Shown here in pieces: positions 35,298-46,612 of a stretch of DNA of 64,000 nucleotides (positions within the stretch are counted from its first letter, which is position 1; every line of letters starts with the position of its first letter). The stretch covers positions 74,978,596-75,042,595 of the forward strand of contig CM050454.1 of NCBI GenBank assembly GCA_027563935.2, in the 5' to 3' direction. Source of the stretch: Costus lasius (Eukaryota; Streptophyta; Magnoliopsida; Zingiberales; Costaceae). Both the position numbers and the translations under genes were made by a program. The notes under the pieces were generated by a model that saw nothing but the letters and a program-made list of their open reading frames with translations, had not been told where the DNA came from and ran no database searches.

Positions 35298-36879
35298 TGT
35301 TGGAGGTGGGATCACTCACAAGTAAGGGAGCATTCAAACAACGCTTTCAGAAAATATTTTTTTGTATTTTTGATAAAAACCGAAATTACTCTAAACGGAG
35401 TTGGAAAATATGTTTTGTATTTTTATAAATAAAGAAAACGACACTAAACTATTTAGACTACTTAAAAGAAGTAGCAATTACCTACAAATTGAAAGACAAG
35501 TAGGAATACTCACAGTGCGATCCTTGAGCATAGAAGGATCGTATCGTCCCGATCTTCAACGGTCCTACTCTGATGGAAGGTATTGCATCATTACAAGCAA
35601 ACACAGACAAACGAGATCCGCACACACCACGGATTCATATTACAAAGCAAAACTAAGGGGGAGGTTAAGCCTCACAAGTTCCCTTAACACTTAACTAAAG
35701 AGAGAAAGGGGGAGGGGAGAAAGCTTGCGCTTAGTGAAGAGTCCTCCAAGTCCTTGCGCCCCTTCAAACAAAGTTTAGATTAGTGTAGAAAACAAGTTCT
35801 AGAATCTATAGATGGAAGAGGGGAAAGAACTTAGCCGAATTTGAAGTCTTGTTGGTGTAGTCTTCATGCAAGCCGAAAGTGAAGGACCCCTAAGGGTCTT
35901 TGTTGATTGCCGAGGGCAAAGGATGAAGCTTCTTAGAGTCCCTCCAAAGGTGCGCAAGATCCTTCAAGTGGTTGAGTTGCGTAGAAGACTTGAGAAGAAA
36001 TGGGGGAGAAGGGAAAGGGCTCGGCCCTTTAGAGAAGGGGGGAGATAGAATGCTCTTAGGCGACAATCACCAATGCTAACACAATGATTCTTTTCACTAG
36101 GCAACTAATAGACAAAGAGAGGGGAGGTTACAATTTATAGGCTCAACAAGCCATGGGCAAGGGTGACAATTCACCCTAGGCGCAATCATAAGGTTTAAGG
36201 AAGAAATTAATGACATTTAATACATTTCCTTTAGCCCTTTTGAATTTCGAATTCTTTCTTGATGGAGCTTCCTTGTAGCCGAATTCTTTATGAGCTCCTT
36301 CCTTGTTTGCATGGATGAGATGGCGCCTTCATGCCTTGGACTAATTTGAATTCGAAAATCTTCCTTCAAGAGCATGGGCGGTTAAGAGGTTTCCAAAGGT
36401 GATTCCTCAAATTGTGGATCTAGACTTGATCCCTTGATTTGTGGATCTAGATTGTTGATAGCTAGGCGCATTAAATTGTGGGCTGATTTCTTGCATTCGA
36501 ATCATCATCATATTGAGTGGCGCCTAGGTTGATATGGAAGGTGGAGTTGCATTGATTGTAAGCCCCTTCAACTTGGAGTCTTTAGTTGAAGTAGTTGAAG
36601 TGCCTCCTTCCATAATTGGAGCTCTACTTGAGTGGCTTTAGCTTGAGCTTCCTAGCTTCCCTTGAGCTGGGCTATAACCTGCCCAATTATTAACACAAAG
36701 GCCAGTAGACTATTCTAGGAGCAAATAAGAAAACTACACAATGCACTAGAGCTTTATTTAATGTAAATAAGGAAAGTGCAAATAAGGAAGGAAAGATGAC
36801 CTAGGAGGAAAAGCCATATCGGATGGGCTTCCTCCTAGCCCTTCCAGACCTCCTTGGGGCAGGGTTGGCCCCTCCATCA
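35298..36879 (-). repeat. Gypsy 3' LTR
   Basis: 1,582 bp; minus strand starts TGATGGAGGGGCC and ends CCTCCAACA. Its first 79 bases (36879-36801) contain the end of the polyprotein frame and its stop. A purine-rich CCCGGGGAGA lies just before the LTR (36880-36889) as the likely polypurine tract. Confidence 0.96.
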
Positions 36880-39800
36880 TCTCTCCCCGGGTGGGAAGAA
36901 TTCTCCTCTGGAGAATTATCCTTGTACCCTTGGAGTAATTCCGGAGCGGCCTGTGCCAACTCTTCTTTGGGAAGCCAAGCCTCCTCACCCGACGTAAATT
37001 TAACACGGTAAAACACTTGCACCTTGTCTGGGGTGAGTCGGGTCTGATCTTCAAGTATGCTCTGCAGCTCTGGCCGGTCGGTCAACTCCCCGACGTGCAC
37101 CGGCTCCTCATAGTGCGTGAGATCCTCCACATTGACGGTGGTGGAGATCCCCAGGTCCGGTGGTAGATCCAAGATGTAGGCGTTATCGTTGATCTTTTCT
37201 ACAATGGTGAATGGTCCGAGTCCTTTGGCGTCCAACTTGCGGCCAGATCCATGGATGCGCTCCTCCCTGGCCCGCAGTACAACCTGTTCTCCTACAGAGA
37301 ATATCCTTTCTCGGCGTTTCTTGTTAGCACTCTTGCGATAGGAATTTACAGCATCAAGCATTTGACAATATATTTCATGATGTAAATGAGACATGTGAGT
37401 AGCAAAATCTTTGGCAGACATAGACATATGAGAGTGCTTAGGTAAAGGAAACAAATCAACAGGTTTTCTGGGCTGGTACCCTAAGTTGGCCTGAAAAGGG
37501 GACAATCCTGTGGTTTTGTTGACAACACTATTATAGGAGAACTCGGCAATGGGTAACAGCTTATCCCATGTGCCTGGGTGTTCTCCTACCAAACTCCTCA
37601 AAATGCTCCCTAGTGATCGATTGACCACTTCGGTCTGCCCATCCGTTTGAGGATGATAGGCCGTGGAGAATTTGAGTTTGGTTCCCAACATAGCCCACAG
37701 GGTTTTCCAGAAATGTCCAACAAACCTGGAATCCCTATCAGAAACTATAGTCAGAGGGGTACCTCTATGTTTAACAACCTCTTTAAAGAACAACCTAGCT
37801 ACATGTGATGCATCTGTAGTTTTGTAGCAAGGTATAAAGTGTGCCATCTTGGTAAACCTATCCACTACGACAAAAATGGAGTCATGTCTGGAGGGAGTCC
37901 TTGGTAAACCTAAGATGAAGTCCATGCTAAGGTCTTGCCATGGTGTGTACAGACCATAGTTATGTTTCTGAGTTTTCCTGGTCTGACAGGTCCTACAATG
38001 TCTGACAACCTTAGCTACATCCCTATAGAGGTTCGGCCAGAAGAACCGTTCCTCCACTAAGGCTTGAGTCTTGTCCCGGCCATGATGCCCGGCAGACCCT
38101 CCTCCGTGGATCTCCCAAACAAGGAAGTCTCGGATTGAGGTCTTGGGAATGCACAACTTTGGCCCAAGAAACAGAAACTCATCCCTTAGGGTATAGATGG
38201 GATGACTTAAAGGGTCTATGCTAAGCTCAGAATAAACGCTAGAAAAATCAGGACATTCTAGGTATTCATGCTTCATGCGATCAAATCCAACTACTTCAAC
38301 AGATAAAGTTTGCATAAGTAAAACTACTCTACTCAAAGCATCAGCAACTTTATTTTCAATTCCAGATTTATGCTTTAAAACAAAAGTATACTGTTGAAGG
38401 TACTCTACCCATTTAGCATGCCTAGCATTTAATTTCTTTTGAGCATTTAGAAAAGATAAAGCTTGGTGATCACTATTTAGAATAAATTCGTTATGTATCA
38501 AATAGTGTCTCCAGTGCCTTAAGGATTGCACTACAGCATAGAATTCCTTATCGTAGGTGGTATATTTTTGTTTAGCCTCATTTAACTTCTCACTAAAGTA
38601 GGCTATGGGGTGACCTTCCTGACTAAGGGTACCTCCTATTCCTACTCCTGAGGCATCACAGTCCACTATGAAAACTTTAGAGAAGTCAGGTAATCTTAGG
38701 ACAGGGGCAGTGGTCATTCTAGACTTAAGCTCCACAAAAGCTCTACCAGCAGACTTAGGCCAACTAAACTCACCTTGCTTCATACAGTTAGTTATAGGGG
38801 CTACTATGGTGCTAAAGTTTCTAATGAACCTTCTATAAAAGGCAGCTAGACCATGGAAGCTCCTAATCTCAGTCAAGGTCTTGGGTTCAGGCCAGTCTAA
38901 GATGGCTTGGATTTTGCTAGGGTCAGCTTGAAGTCCTTGGTCTGAAACTATGAAGCCTAAAAAGACAACCCTAGGGGAAAGGAAAGAACACTTCTTCAGG
39001 TTTAGGTATAGCTTTTCTTCCTGAAGTAAGTCTAGGATTTTTCTAAGGTGCTCCATGTGTTCTTCTCGGGTCTTGCTATAGATTAGGATATCATCAAAGT
39101 AAACTACTAAGAATCTTCCTATGTAAGGCTTCAAGACTTGGTTCATTAACCTCATAAAGGTTGAGGGGGCATTGGAGAGACCAAAGGGCATGACTAACCA
39201 TTCATATAAACCATCCTTAGTTTTAAAGGCAGTCTTCCACTCATCCCCAAGTCTGATCCTAACTTGGTGGTAGCCACTTCTAAGGTCTAGCTTGCTAAAC
39301 CACTTAGATCCTACCAGCATGTCAAGCATGTCATCTAACCTTGGGATGGGAAATCTATACTTGATGGTTATCCTGTTCATGGCCCTACAGTCTATACACA
39401 TGCGCCAGCTTCCATCCTTCTTTGGGGTAAGAAGGGCGGGTACTGCACACGGGCTAAGGCTTTCCCTAATGAAACCCTTGTCTAACAGTTCATCTACTTG
39501 TCTTTTGAGCTCTTGATGCTCAGTAGGGTTCATCCTATAGTGGGGTAAGTGTGGGAGAGTAGAACCCGGGACAAGGTCTATGGCATGTTGGATTTCTCTA
39601 AGAGGGGGTAAGCCATCGGGAAGTTCTTCCCTGGTGAGCTCAGAGTACCCTGAGAGTAGGGTCTCAACTTCTTTGGGTATGGGTGACTCCTCATCTGGGT
39701 TGGTTTCCTTAATGACTAAGGAGTACACTTGCTTGGATTCTAAGCAGTCTTGGGTAAAGGTATGGGACCTTATGAGTTGGATGGTTGGTTTAGGTTCCTT

Positions 39801-41477
39801 AGGTTCCTCTATCCTACCCTTGTTGGTGGAAGCCTTAAGTTCCTTAGGCATGGAAGGCTTCAGCTTGATCTTTTGCCCATCATGGCTAAAGACATAGGTG
39901 TTAGTCCGACCGTAGTGGATAACATCCATGTCAAACAGCCACGGGCGACCGAGTAAGACCTGGGCGACATCCATGGTTATGACGTCACACCAAATCTTGC
40001 CTTGGTAGATGGCAAACTGAAGGGGCACTAAGCACCTATGGGTGACTGGGACACTAGACTGGTTGACCCAGGATATGCTATAGGGGTTAGGGTGCGGTTC
40101 TGCCTTAAGGTTAAACTTTACTAAGGCTGTGTGAGAGACCGCGTTAAGACTACTTCCCCCATCTATCACTACTTTGCACATGTTACCATTGCATTTCGTG
40201 TAGGTGTGGAAAATACTGGTCCTACGCCAGTCCTCGGTTGGGGTAGGTTTGATTAGGGTGCACCTAACCACTCCTAAGGTGTCGTGGGTTTGTTCCTCAC
40301 CACTATCATAGACTAGTTCTTCACAAATCATACATCCAGAGTCAGGGTTATGGATTTCCTCATGGTTTACTTCATATGTTTCTTCATGTTTTTCTTCACC
40401 TAAGTAAAGGACTCTCTTGGGGCAGTCTTTCATGTAGTGTCCTACTTGGCGGCAGGCATGGCAAGTGACTCTAGGTTCTTGGACAGTCCTAGGTCTAGAG
40501 GGTGTTGGTGTTGGGGCTTTGGGTTGAGAGCTAGAGGGACTTGAGGTGGGTGCCTTAGGGTAAGTTCTAGGGGAACTTAACTCTCTCCTAAAGGCTCTCT
40601 TTATGTTTTCCTCTACCTCTAAGGCTCTTTGGTAGGCGACTTCTCTAGACTCTATTTGGAAATAGGTCATTCCCCTTTTGATCTCGGGTCTAAGTCCATT
40701 CTTGTACCTACTAAGGGAGACATGGGGCTCTTCATGGATGCCACTCCTCAAAAGAAGTTCATCAAACCTAGTGGTGTAGTCGGTGACATTTAGGCTACCT
40801 TGGACTAGGCTCATGGCTTCATCAATAATCTTAAGTTGGAAATAGGGAGGGACATATTTTTCCCTAAGTTTGTCTCGCATGTCTTCCCATCTCTCAATAG
40901 GAGGGCGTCTAAACAACTCTATGTTCTTCTCTATGCTAGTCCAGTATAACCTAGCAGTACCTTCTAGGAGACATCGGGTGAACCTAACCTTGGATTGACT
41001 AGGCATCATGCTCCAGTCAAAATACCGTTCAAGTTTATCTACCCAATCTAGGAACTCTCCAGGGTCAAGGGAACCACTAAAGGTTGGTGGTGAGAGTTTG
41101 ATGTTGCGTTGCACTTCATCCTCTCTAGGTCTGTGGTAGGTTTGAGCACGTGGCTCATTCCACTCAAGTTCTTGGTCTTCCCTAGGTCTTTGATAGGGTC
41201 GAGCATGTGGATCTTCCCATTCAGGTTCTTGGACTCTCCTATTATGGTTCCTATTGTTTTGGGGATGTTCACCTAGGATGGGTTCACTTGAGGGCCGACT
41301 AGGGGGTCTATCATCTCTAGGGTTCTCTGGGTTTGGCAATCTAGTTTCCATCTGAGTCATCCTATTGTTAAGGGTCACCATCATGTCAAAAAGTCTAGCC
41401 ATGTCATTAGGTTCAGATTGTCTAGCCATGTCATTAGGTTCAAAGTTGTTATAGTTTGCTCCCGATCTAGTAGTCAT
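36801..41477 (-). CDS. Gypsy Gag-Pol polyprotein, uninterrupted
   Basis: 1,558 residues from the first ATG (41477); the upstream frame adds only two. Approximate residues: N-terminal low-complexity region with a duplicated ~25-residue Arg/Glu-rich unit (83-122), retrotransposon Gag core 130-298, zinc knuckle CHACRQVGHYMKDC 339-352, aspartic protease with active-site IDGGSS (D439), reverse transcriptase about 640-840 with VYFDDIL (D795, D796), RNase H from VDCDASG (939) to ADALSR, integrase zinc region about 1124-1164, catalytic D1186, D1247 and E1283 (35 residues between the last two, as expected), and a GPF module (GLGPFTIVEK, about 1419). After it, FYRVKFTSGEEAWLP (about 1489-1503) resembles a divergent chromodomain. 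The basic tail RRSGRARRKPIRYG is read from the 3' LTR. Chromovirus-like; CRM affinity is possible but unproven. Confidence 0.96.
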   Translation of the reverse strand: MTTRSGANYNNFEPNDMARQSEPNDMARLFDMMVTLNNRMTQMETRLPNPENPRDDRPPSRPSSEPILGEHPQNNRNHNRRVQEPEWEDPHARPYQRPREDQELEWNEPRAQTYHRPREDEVQRNIKLSPPTFSGSLDPGEFLDWVDKLERYFDWSMMPSQSKVRFTRCLLEGTARLYWTSIEKNIELFRRPPIERWEDMRDKLREKYVPPYFQLKIIDEAMSLVQGSLNVTDYTTRFDELLLRSGIHEEPHVSLSRYKNGLRPEIKRGMTYFQIESREVAYQRALEVEENIKRAFRRELSSPRTYPKAPTSSPSSSQPKAPTPTPSRPRTVQEPRVTCHACRQVGHYMKDCPKRVLYLGEEKHEETYEVNHEEIHNPDSGCMICEELVYDSGEEQTHDTLGVVRCTLIKPTPTEDWRRTSIFHTYTKCNGNMCKVVIDGGSSLNAVSHTALVKFNLKAEPHPNPYSISWVNQSSVPVTHRCLVPLQFAIYQGKIWCDVITMDVAQVLLGRPWLFDMDVIHYGRTNTYVFSHDGQKIKLKPSMPKELKASTNKGRIEEPKEPKPTIQLIRSHTFTQDCLESKQVYSLVIKETNPDEESPIPKEVETLLSGYSELTREELPDGLPPLREIQHAIDLVPGSTLPHLPHYRMNPTEHQELKRQVDELLDKGFIRESLSPCAVPALLTPKKDGSWRMCIDCRAMNRITIKYRFPIPRLDDMLDMLVGSKWFSKLDLRSGYHQVRIRLGDEWKTAFKTKDGLYEWLVMPFGLSNAPSTFMRLMNQVLKPYIGRFLVVYFDDILIYSKTREEHMEHLRKILDLLQEEKLYLNLKKCSFLSPRVVFLGFIVSDQGLQADPSKIQAILDWPEPKTLTEIRSFHGLAAFYRRFIRNFSTIVAPITNCMKQGEFSWPKSAGRAFVELKSRMTTAPVLRLPDFSKVFIVDCDASGVGIGGTLSQEGHPIAYFSEKLNEAKQKYTTYDKEFYAVVQSLRHWRHYLIHNEFILNSDHQALSFLNAQKKLNARHAKWVEYLQQYTFVLKHKSGIENKVADALSRVVLLMQTLSVEVVGFDRMKHEYLECPDFSSVYSELSIDPLSHPIYTLRDEFLFLGPKLCIPKTSIRDFLVWEIHGGGSAGHHGRDKTQALVEERFFWPNLYRDVAKVVRHCRTCQTRKTQKHNYGLYTPWQDLSMDFILGLPRTPSRHDSIFVVVDRFTKMAHFIPCYKTTDASHVARLFFKEVVKHRGTPLTIVSDRDSRFVGHFWKTLWAMLGTKLKFSTAYHPQTDGQTEVVNRSLGSILRSLVGEHPGTWDKLLPIAEFSYNSVVNKTTGLSPFQANLGYQPRKPVDLFPLPKHSHMSMSAKDFATHMSHLHHEIYCQMLDAVNSYRKSANKKRRERIFSVGEQVVLRAREERIHGSGRKLDAKGLGPFTIVEKINDNAYILDLPPDLGISTTVNVEDLTHYEEPVHVGELTDRPELQSILEDQTRLTPDKVQVFYRVKFTSGEEAWLPKEELAQAAPELLQGYKDNSPEENSSHPGRDDGGANPAPRRSGRARRKPIRYGFSS

Positions 41478-41642
41478 AGTCAAAGATAGTTTTGAAAGAA
41501 ATTAGTTTTGAAAATAAAGCCCCTAAAGTGATATATTTTATGATAGCCTTTTATGAAATCAACTTCTTTCAAACACCTAGGTCCAAGAAAAGTCTTAGAA
41601 TTTGAAAAATAGCTTTTAGGCCAAAAATCTATTCTAAGAAAG

Positions 41643-41654
41643 GCTCTGATACCA
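41643..41654 (-). other. Gypsy primer-binding site
   Basis: Minus strand TGGTATCAGAGC, three bases from the LTR end, initiator tRNA-Met type. Only about 165 bp separate it from the ATG at 41477, so the leader is short compared with the copias here. Confidence 0.9.
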
Positions 41655-41657
41655 AAC

Positions 41658-43239
41658 TGTTGGAGGTGGGATCACTCACAAGTAAGGGAGCATTCAAACA
41701 ACGCTTTCAGAAAATATTTTTTTGTATTTTTGATAAAAACCGAAATTACTCTAAACGGAGTTGGAAAATATGTTTTGTATTTTTATAAATAAAGAAAACG
41801 ACACTAAACTATTTAGACTACTTAAAAGAAGTAGCAATTACCTACAAATTGAAAGACAAGTAGGAATACTCACAGTGCGATCCTTGAGCATAGAAGGATC
41901 GTATCGTCCCGATCTTCAACGGTCCTACTCTGATGGAAGGTATTGCATCATTACAAGCAAACACAGACAAACGAGATCCGCACACACCACGGATTCATAT
42001 TACAAAGCAAAACTAAGGGGGAGGTTAAGCCTCACAAGTTCCCTTAACACTTAACTAAAGAGAGAAAGGGGGAGGGGAGAAAGCTTGCGCTTAGTGAAGA
42101 GTCCTCCAAGTCCTTGCGCCCCTTCAAACAAAGTTTAGATTAGTGTAGAAAACAAGTTCTAGAATCTATAGATGGAAGAGGGGAAAGAACTTAGCCGAAT
42201 TTGAAGTCTTGTTGGTGTAGTCTTCATGCAAGCCGAAAGTGAAGGACCCCTAAGGGTCTTTGTTGATTGCCGAGGGCAAAGGATGAAGCTTCTTAGAGTC
42301 CCTCCAAAGGTGCGCAAGATCCTTCAAGTGGTTGAGTTGCGTAGAAGACTTGAGAAGAAAGGGGGGAGAAGGGAAAGGGCTCGGCCCTTTAGAGAAGGGG
42401 GGAGATAGAATGCTCTTAGGCGACAATCACCAATGCTAACACAAGGATTCTTTTCACTAGGCAACTAATAGACAAAGAGAGGGGAGGTTACAATTTATAG
42501 GCTCAACAAGCCATGGGCAAGGGTGACAATTCACCCTAGGCGCAATCATAAGGTTTAAGGAAGAAATTAATGACATTTAATACATTTCCTTTAGCCCTTT
42601 TGAATTTCGAATTCTTTCTTGATGGAGCTTCCTTGTAGCCGAATTCTTTATGAGCTCCTTCCTTGTTTGCATGGATGAGATGGCGCCTTCATGCCTTGGA
42701 CTAATTTGAATTCGAAAATCTTCCTTCAAGAGCATGGGCGGTTAAGAGGTTTCCAAAGGTGATTCCTCAAATTGTGGATCTAGACTTGATCCCTTGATTT
42801 GTGGATCTAGATTGTTGATAGCTAGGCGCATTAAATTGTGGGCTGATTTCTTGCATTCGAATCATCATCATATTGAGTGGCGCCTAGGTTGATATGGAAG
42901 GTGGAGTTGCATTGATTGTAAGCCCCTTCAACTTGGAGTCTTTAGTTGAAGTAGTTGAAGTGCCTCCTTCCATAATTGGAGCTCTACTTGAGTGGCTTTA
43001 GCTTGAGCTTCCTAGCTTCCCTTGAGCTGGGCTATAACCTGCCCAATTATTAACACAAAGGCCAGTAGACTATTCTAGGAGCAAATAAGAAAACTACACA
43101 ATGCACTAGAGCTTTATTTAATGTAAATAAGGAAAGTGCAAATAAGGAAGGAAAGATGACCTAGGAGGAAAAGCCATATCGGATGGGCTTCCTCCTAGCC
43201 CTTCCAGACCTCCTTGGGGCAGGGTTGGCCCCTCCATCA
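41658..43239 (-). repeat. Gypsy 5' LTR
   Basis: 1,582 bp, identical to 35298-36879 except for two bases that I can find. Small open frames in it (for example 41761-42054) are mirrored in the other LTR and are not genes. Confidence 0.96.
42491..42500 (-). promoter_or_regulatory. Probable TATA box of the gypsy 5' LTR
   Basis: Minus strand CTATAAATTG, about 740 bp into the LTR, the clearest TATA match in it. The start site is not determined. Confidence 0.45.
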
Positions 43240-43743
43240 ATGCCTCTTGTAGACTTCTGATAGAAACAAATAATCAAAGATTTGTGATAAGAGGTGAAGG
43301 AAGAGAGACATGTTTTAATGAAAAAGTAAATTTTCATATTTTATGTTTTTCATGAGCATATAGAATTGCATGAGTGAGTGCCTTGTTTGTGCATGATGTC
43401 GTGGTCATTAGTCAAGCTCCTTAGCTTGCCTGTGATGTATCTTTGTGAGGCCTGCGTGCCACTTTCCTTTTTTCTTTTGTTTTGTAATAATAAGAAGAAG
43501 GTTAGGGGCGCAACTACATGGAGCATTGGCGCCTGCATGCTTACTTGCACACCTTGCATGGTGGCTCAACAAGCATCCTTCCTTGGTGGGGCATCCTTCC
43601 ATAGGGGCGCAAGATGCATTTGGCCGAGCCCAAGGGCTTGTGAGCTATCCTCTTGTGGCTTGCAAGGTGGCATATCTTACTTGGAGGAGCCACTATGGCA
43701 TTGGCTGAACCATGGGATGTGCTTCTAGGATTTCCCTAGAGGT
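43240..43743 (+). other. Copia G/H leader, part 2
   Basis: Begins with the second ATGCC and continues the family B leader, aligning with B1 around 4530-4890 (TTTTCATGAGCAT, GAATTGCATGAGT, GCATGATGT). Ends where an inverted LTR piece starts. Overlapping short frames (43378-43728, 43350-43602) are not conserved. Confidence 0.8.
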
Positions 43744-44368
43744 ACCACTTGTTTTCACCCAATCACATGGCTGTGACTAAAACAGGTTCTCACCTGGGTA
43801 TGGCCATACACTCTCAGTCATAGAACCATAGAGGAGCTCCATGGATATCATACTTCCCTAAGGAAGGGGCAAATCCTCTGTCTGTCCATTGACCTTCTCA
43901 TATGGGTCGTGACATGCTCAATGACAACCGTTATGACCTCCCAACTACGGCGAGGTGTTAGGTTGTATCAAAGCAAGTCCCTAACCATATAGAATGATCA
44001 ATGACCTCAAGTCAAGGGATCAATGCATCTCCTGTCACTTGTGAGGATAACTCATGACACCAAGTCATAGCCTCACAGTGGGTCCATCCAGTATATCCTC
44101 CAATGATATACCCATGTGTCTGCGTCCTAACCAGCCCACATACCAGTCTCACAAGTACCATAGCTGTCCCATATCCACTAAGGTACATCAATTGGGGACT
44201 ATAGTTCGAGCACAGATCCAATCTGTCTCCAGGGACATTATTATGTTAGTACATATGCGCAGATGTAAACAAACATAGATAATGACAATGCTAGAATGAT
44301 ATATAAATATCAAAGTCAAGTAGTACATAAGTGGACCAAAACTAGGTCCTAGGGCATATACACCAACA
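43744..44368 (-). repeat. Inverted family B LTR fragment inside copia G/H
   Basis: About 625 bp equal to the first third of a family B LTR, inverted, ending with the reverse complement of TGTTGGTGTATATGCCC at 44368. It replaces what in B1 is about 1.67 kb of leader and gag. No target duplication is seen, so it looks like a rearrangement rather than a simple insertion. Confidence 0.85.
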
Positions 44369-44933
44369 GAAGTGACTGCAAGCAGCTTCAGAATGAGGAG
44401 AAGAAAGGCTTGGGCTTAACTTCTAGCTCAGGTATCTATGTTACAGAAGTCAATCTTTCTACTTCTATGTCATGGGTATTGGATACCGCATGTGGAGCTC
44501 ATATTTGTACAAATATGCAGGGGCTCAAGAAAAGTAGATCGGTGCGGCCTGGAGAGATTGACCTACGCGTTGGAAACGGGGCACAAGTTGCTGCTGTTGC
44601 TGTAGGCGTTTTGACTCTCTCCTTGCCTTCTGGACTTCAATTAGAACTAGATAATTGCTTTTGTGTACCTTCACTTACTAAGAACATTGTATCCATTCCT
44701 TGCTTAGCAAAGAAGGGATTTAAGTTTGAAATAAATAAGAACTCTTGTCTTTTTTCATTTGCAAATATGTTCTATGGGAAGGGTGCTCTGTGCAATGGTC
44801 TATATATCTTGGATATGGAAAGTTCTATTTGTAACATAAGTAATAAAAGGACCAAACTGAGTGGTTCAGTTGGTGCTTTCCTATGGCACTGTCGATTAGC
44901 CCATATAAACAAAAATCGCATCCAACAACTCCA
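44369..44933 (+). pseudogene. Copia G/H gag end, protease and pre-integrase, part 1
   Basis: Starts inside the zinc knuckle (CKQLQNEEKK) and is open through the protease (WVLDTACGAH) and the HHCC start LWHCRLAHINKNRIQQLH. It is closer to the family sequence than B1: the Gln and Trp codons that are stops in B1 (6834, 7080) are intact. It lacks gag upstream of the knuckle. It is split by a solo LTR at 44934. Confidence 0.88.
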
Positions 44934-46612
44934 TGTTGGGGTATGCCCTTAAGGCTAATGTTTGAGGCCTTGGGCTTATATCAGTATCATGTATAAACTC
45001 TATGTTTATAAAGGCAATGGTTGTTATTCAGGTTGTTACATCATCTGCTGCAATATGTATACTTCTGAATAATGTCTCAATGCTGTTCAGCTTGGCTGAC
45101 ATGCAATATTGTCCTTAGTCGAGATATCTTGGTGAACATGAGACAGCCTTGATATGATTGAGACTAATATGTGTTCTAATCTTATAGGATGCTTCGAGCA
45201 TGGAATAAGATGTAGACTCATGGGTACGTCGGATGTACTGGACAGACCCTAGTTAGGATATTCAATTGCTTGTCACAATGTGAATAATCCTTATATGCAA
45301 ACAAGTGGCATATTTCCTCTGACTTGAGATCACTTGTGTTTCTAAATGATGATTGACATTGTTTTGAGGTAGTTCAATATCATTTGAAACATAATGGTTA
45401 TAGACTATCTTGGATAATGAACATGAGTCATGTTAGGGCACTAGTGATAGATATAGGATTGCCGTCTCCTTGATTGGAGTGTGATGTTCTATAGGGGCCC
45501 CCTGGATGAGATGATTGAGAAAGTGTATGGCCATACCCAGATGACTATGTTTCATCTGATCTAATCATTCTCATCATATTGGAATTACAGGCTTGACACG
45601 CTTGTCCAATAAGAACATCCAGTGGCAAAGGAAGCATGTATGCCTAGTGAATTGGATTCACACTTGTGCTATGGTTTGGGTGTAGTCTTGGAAGACTTTT
45701 TCCTTTATATCGGGAGACAGTGATGTGTTGCTAGATACCCCTCACTGATCGTGATAACGTAAGTTATCGTTACCGACATTTAAAGGAAACCCTTAGGGTC
45801 GCACAATTTGATGATATGGCTTACTTAAGTTAGATCGTGTGGACTGAATTGTTTTGGTTCAGTTTAAAGGGATTTAAACTCTGATTGTAAGTGAGATCTG
45901 GTCTGATCATGTTTGATTGATTAGGGCTTGAGATCGGTAAGCTTTGATCGAGAGAGTTGATGCTAGATCGGTGAGATCAAGAGCATCAAGAGATGAACGG
46001 TTAGATCTTGAACCTTTAAGTTTAATGAGATCTAGACCAAAGGCTTGGGTTAATTGGTCTTTGAACCAAACCAAAATGAACCGGCTCATCATGTGAGCGC
46101 ATGGTTCAAAGGGGAGAGCAAAAATGCGCTTGGGGTAAACCCATGGTCGCATTGAGAGGTGGTTTGCTATTTTTAGAAGCCATGATCTCAAGTTGAGACC
46201 ACGTCTCACGTTTGTAGAGAGCAAGCTCTATTCTCGCCTCTCGCCCACCCCTCTCGACACATGCTTGTTTGTTAAAGCTTTGATGCTTTGGAGAGGATTC
46301 GGCCAAGCAAAGAAAACATCCCTTTTCTTTCCATTCGATCAGGAGACTTGGAGAACCTTGCTAGCACAAGGAGGACAAGGAGATGCCAAGATTCATCTTG
46401 TGTGCGCACGCTTTGGAGGAGAGCCCTTTCGATCTCTGCTTCCAAGACGCCATCCAAGAAATGGCATCGGTATGTATCTTTTGATGTATACAAGTTTATC
46501 AAAGTTGATCATATGACAAGCATGCAATCGATCTAGAAATCCTGTCTTCCGCTGTGTTAAAACCTCTGATTGCTCCTATTAGGGTTTCGCCCCCCTTTTT
46601 AGGGGACTTACA
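44934..46612 (+). mobile_element. Solo LTR of family A inside copia G/H pol
   Basis: 1,679 bp, TGTTGGGGTATGCCC to GGGGACTTACA, with duplication CTCCA at 44929-44933 and 46613-46617. Removing it and one CTCCA rejoins the copia frame (by coordinates, frame is preserved). It keeps the donor-like ATGGCATCG|GTATG motif near 46460-46475. Confidence 0.94.

Larger units (their letters stand above)
35298..43239 (-). mobile_element. Complete, intact, young Ty3/gypsy element
   Basis: 7,942 bp on the minus strand: 5' LTR 41658-43239, primer site 41643-41654, single open reading frame 36801-41477, 3' LTR 35298-36879, target duplication ATGCC (35293-35297 and 43240-43244). Line-by-line comparison of the two 1,582-bp LTRs shows two differences (36001 and 36085 against 42361 and 42445). 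Domain order protease, reverse transcriptase, RNase H, integrase is Ty3/gypsy. It may be capable of movement. It sits in the leader of copia G/H. Confidence 0.97.
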
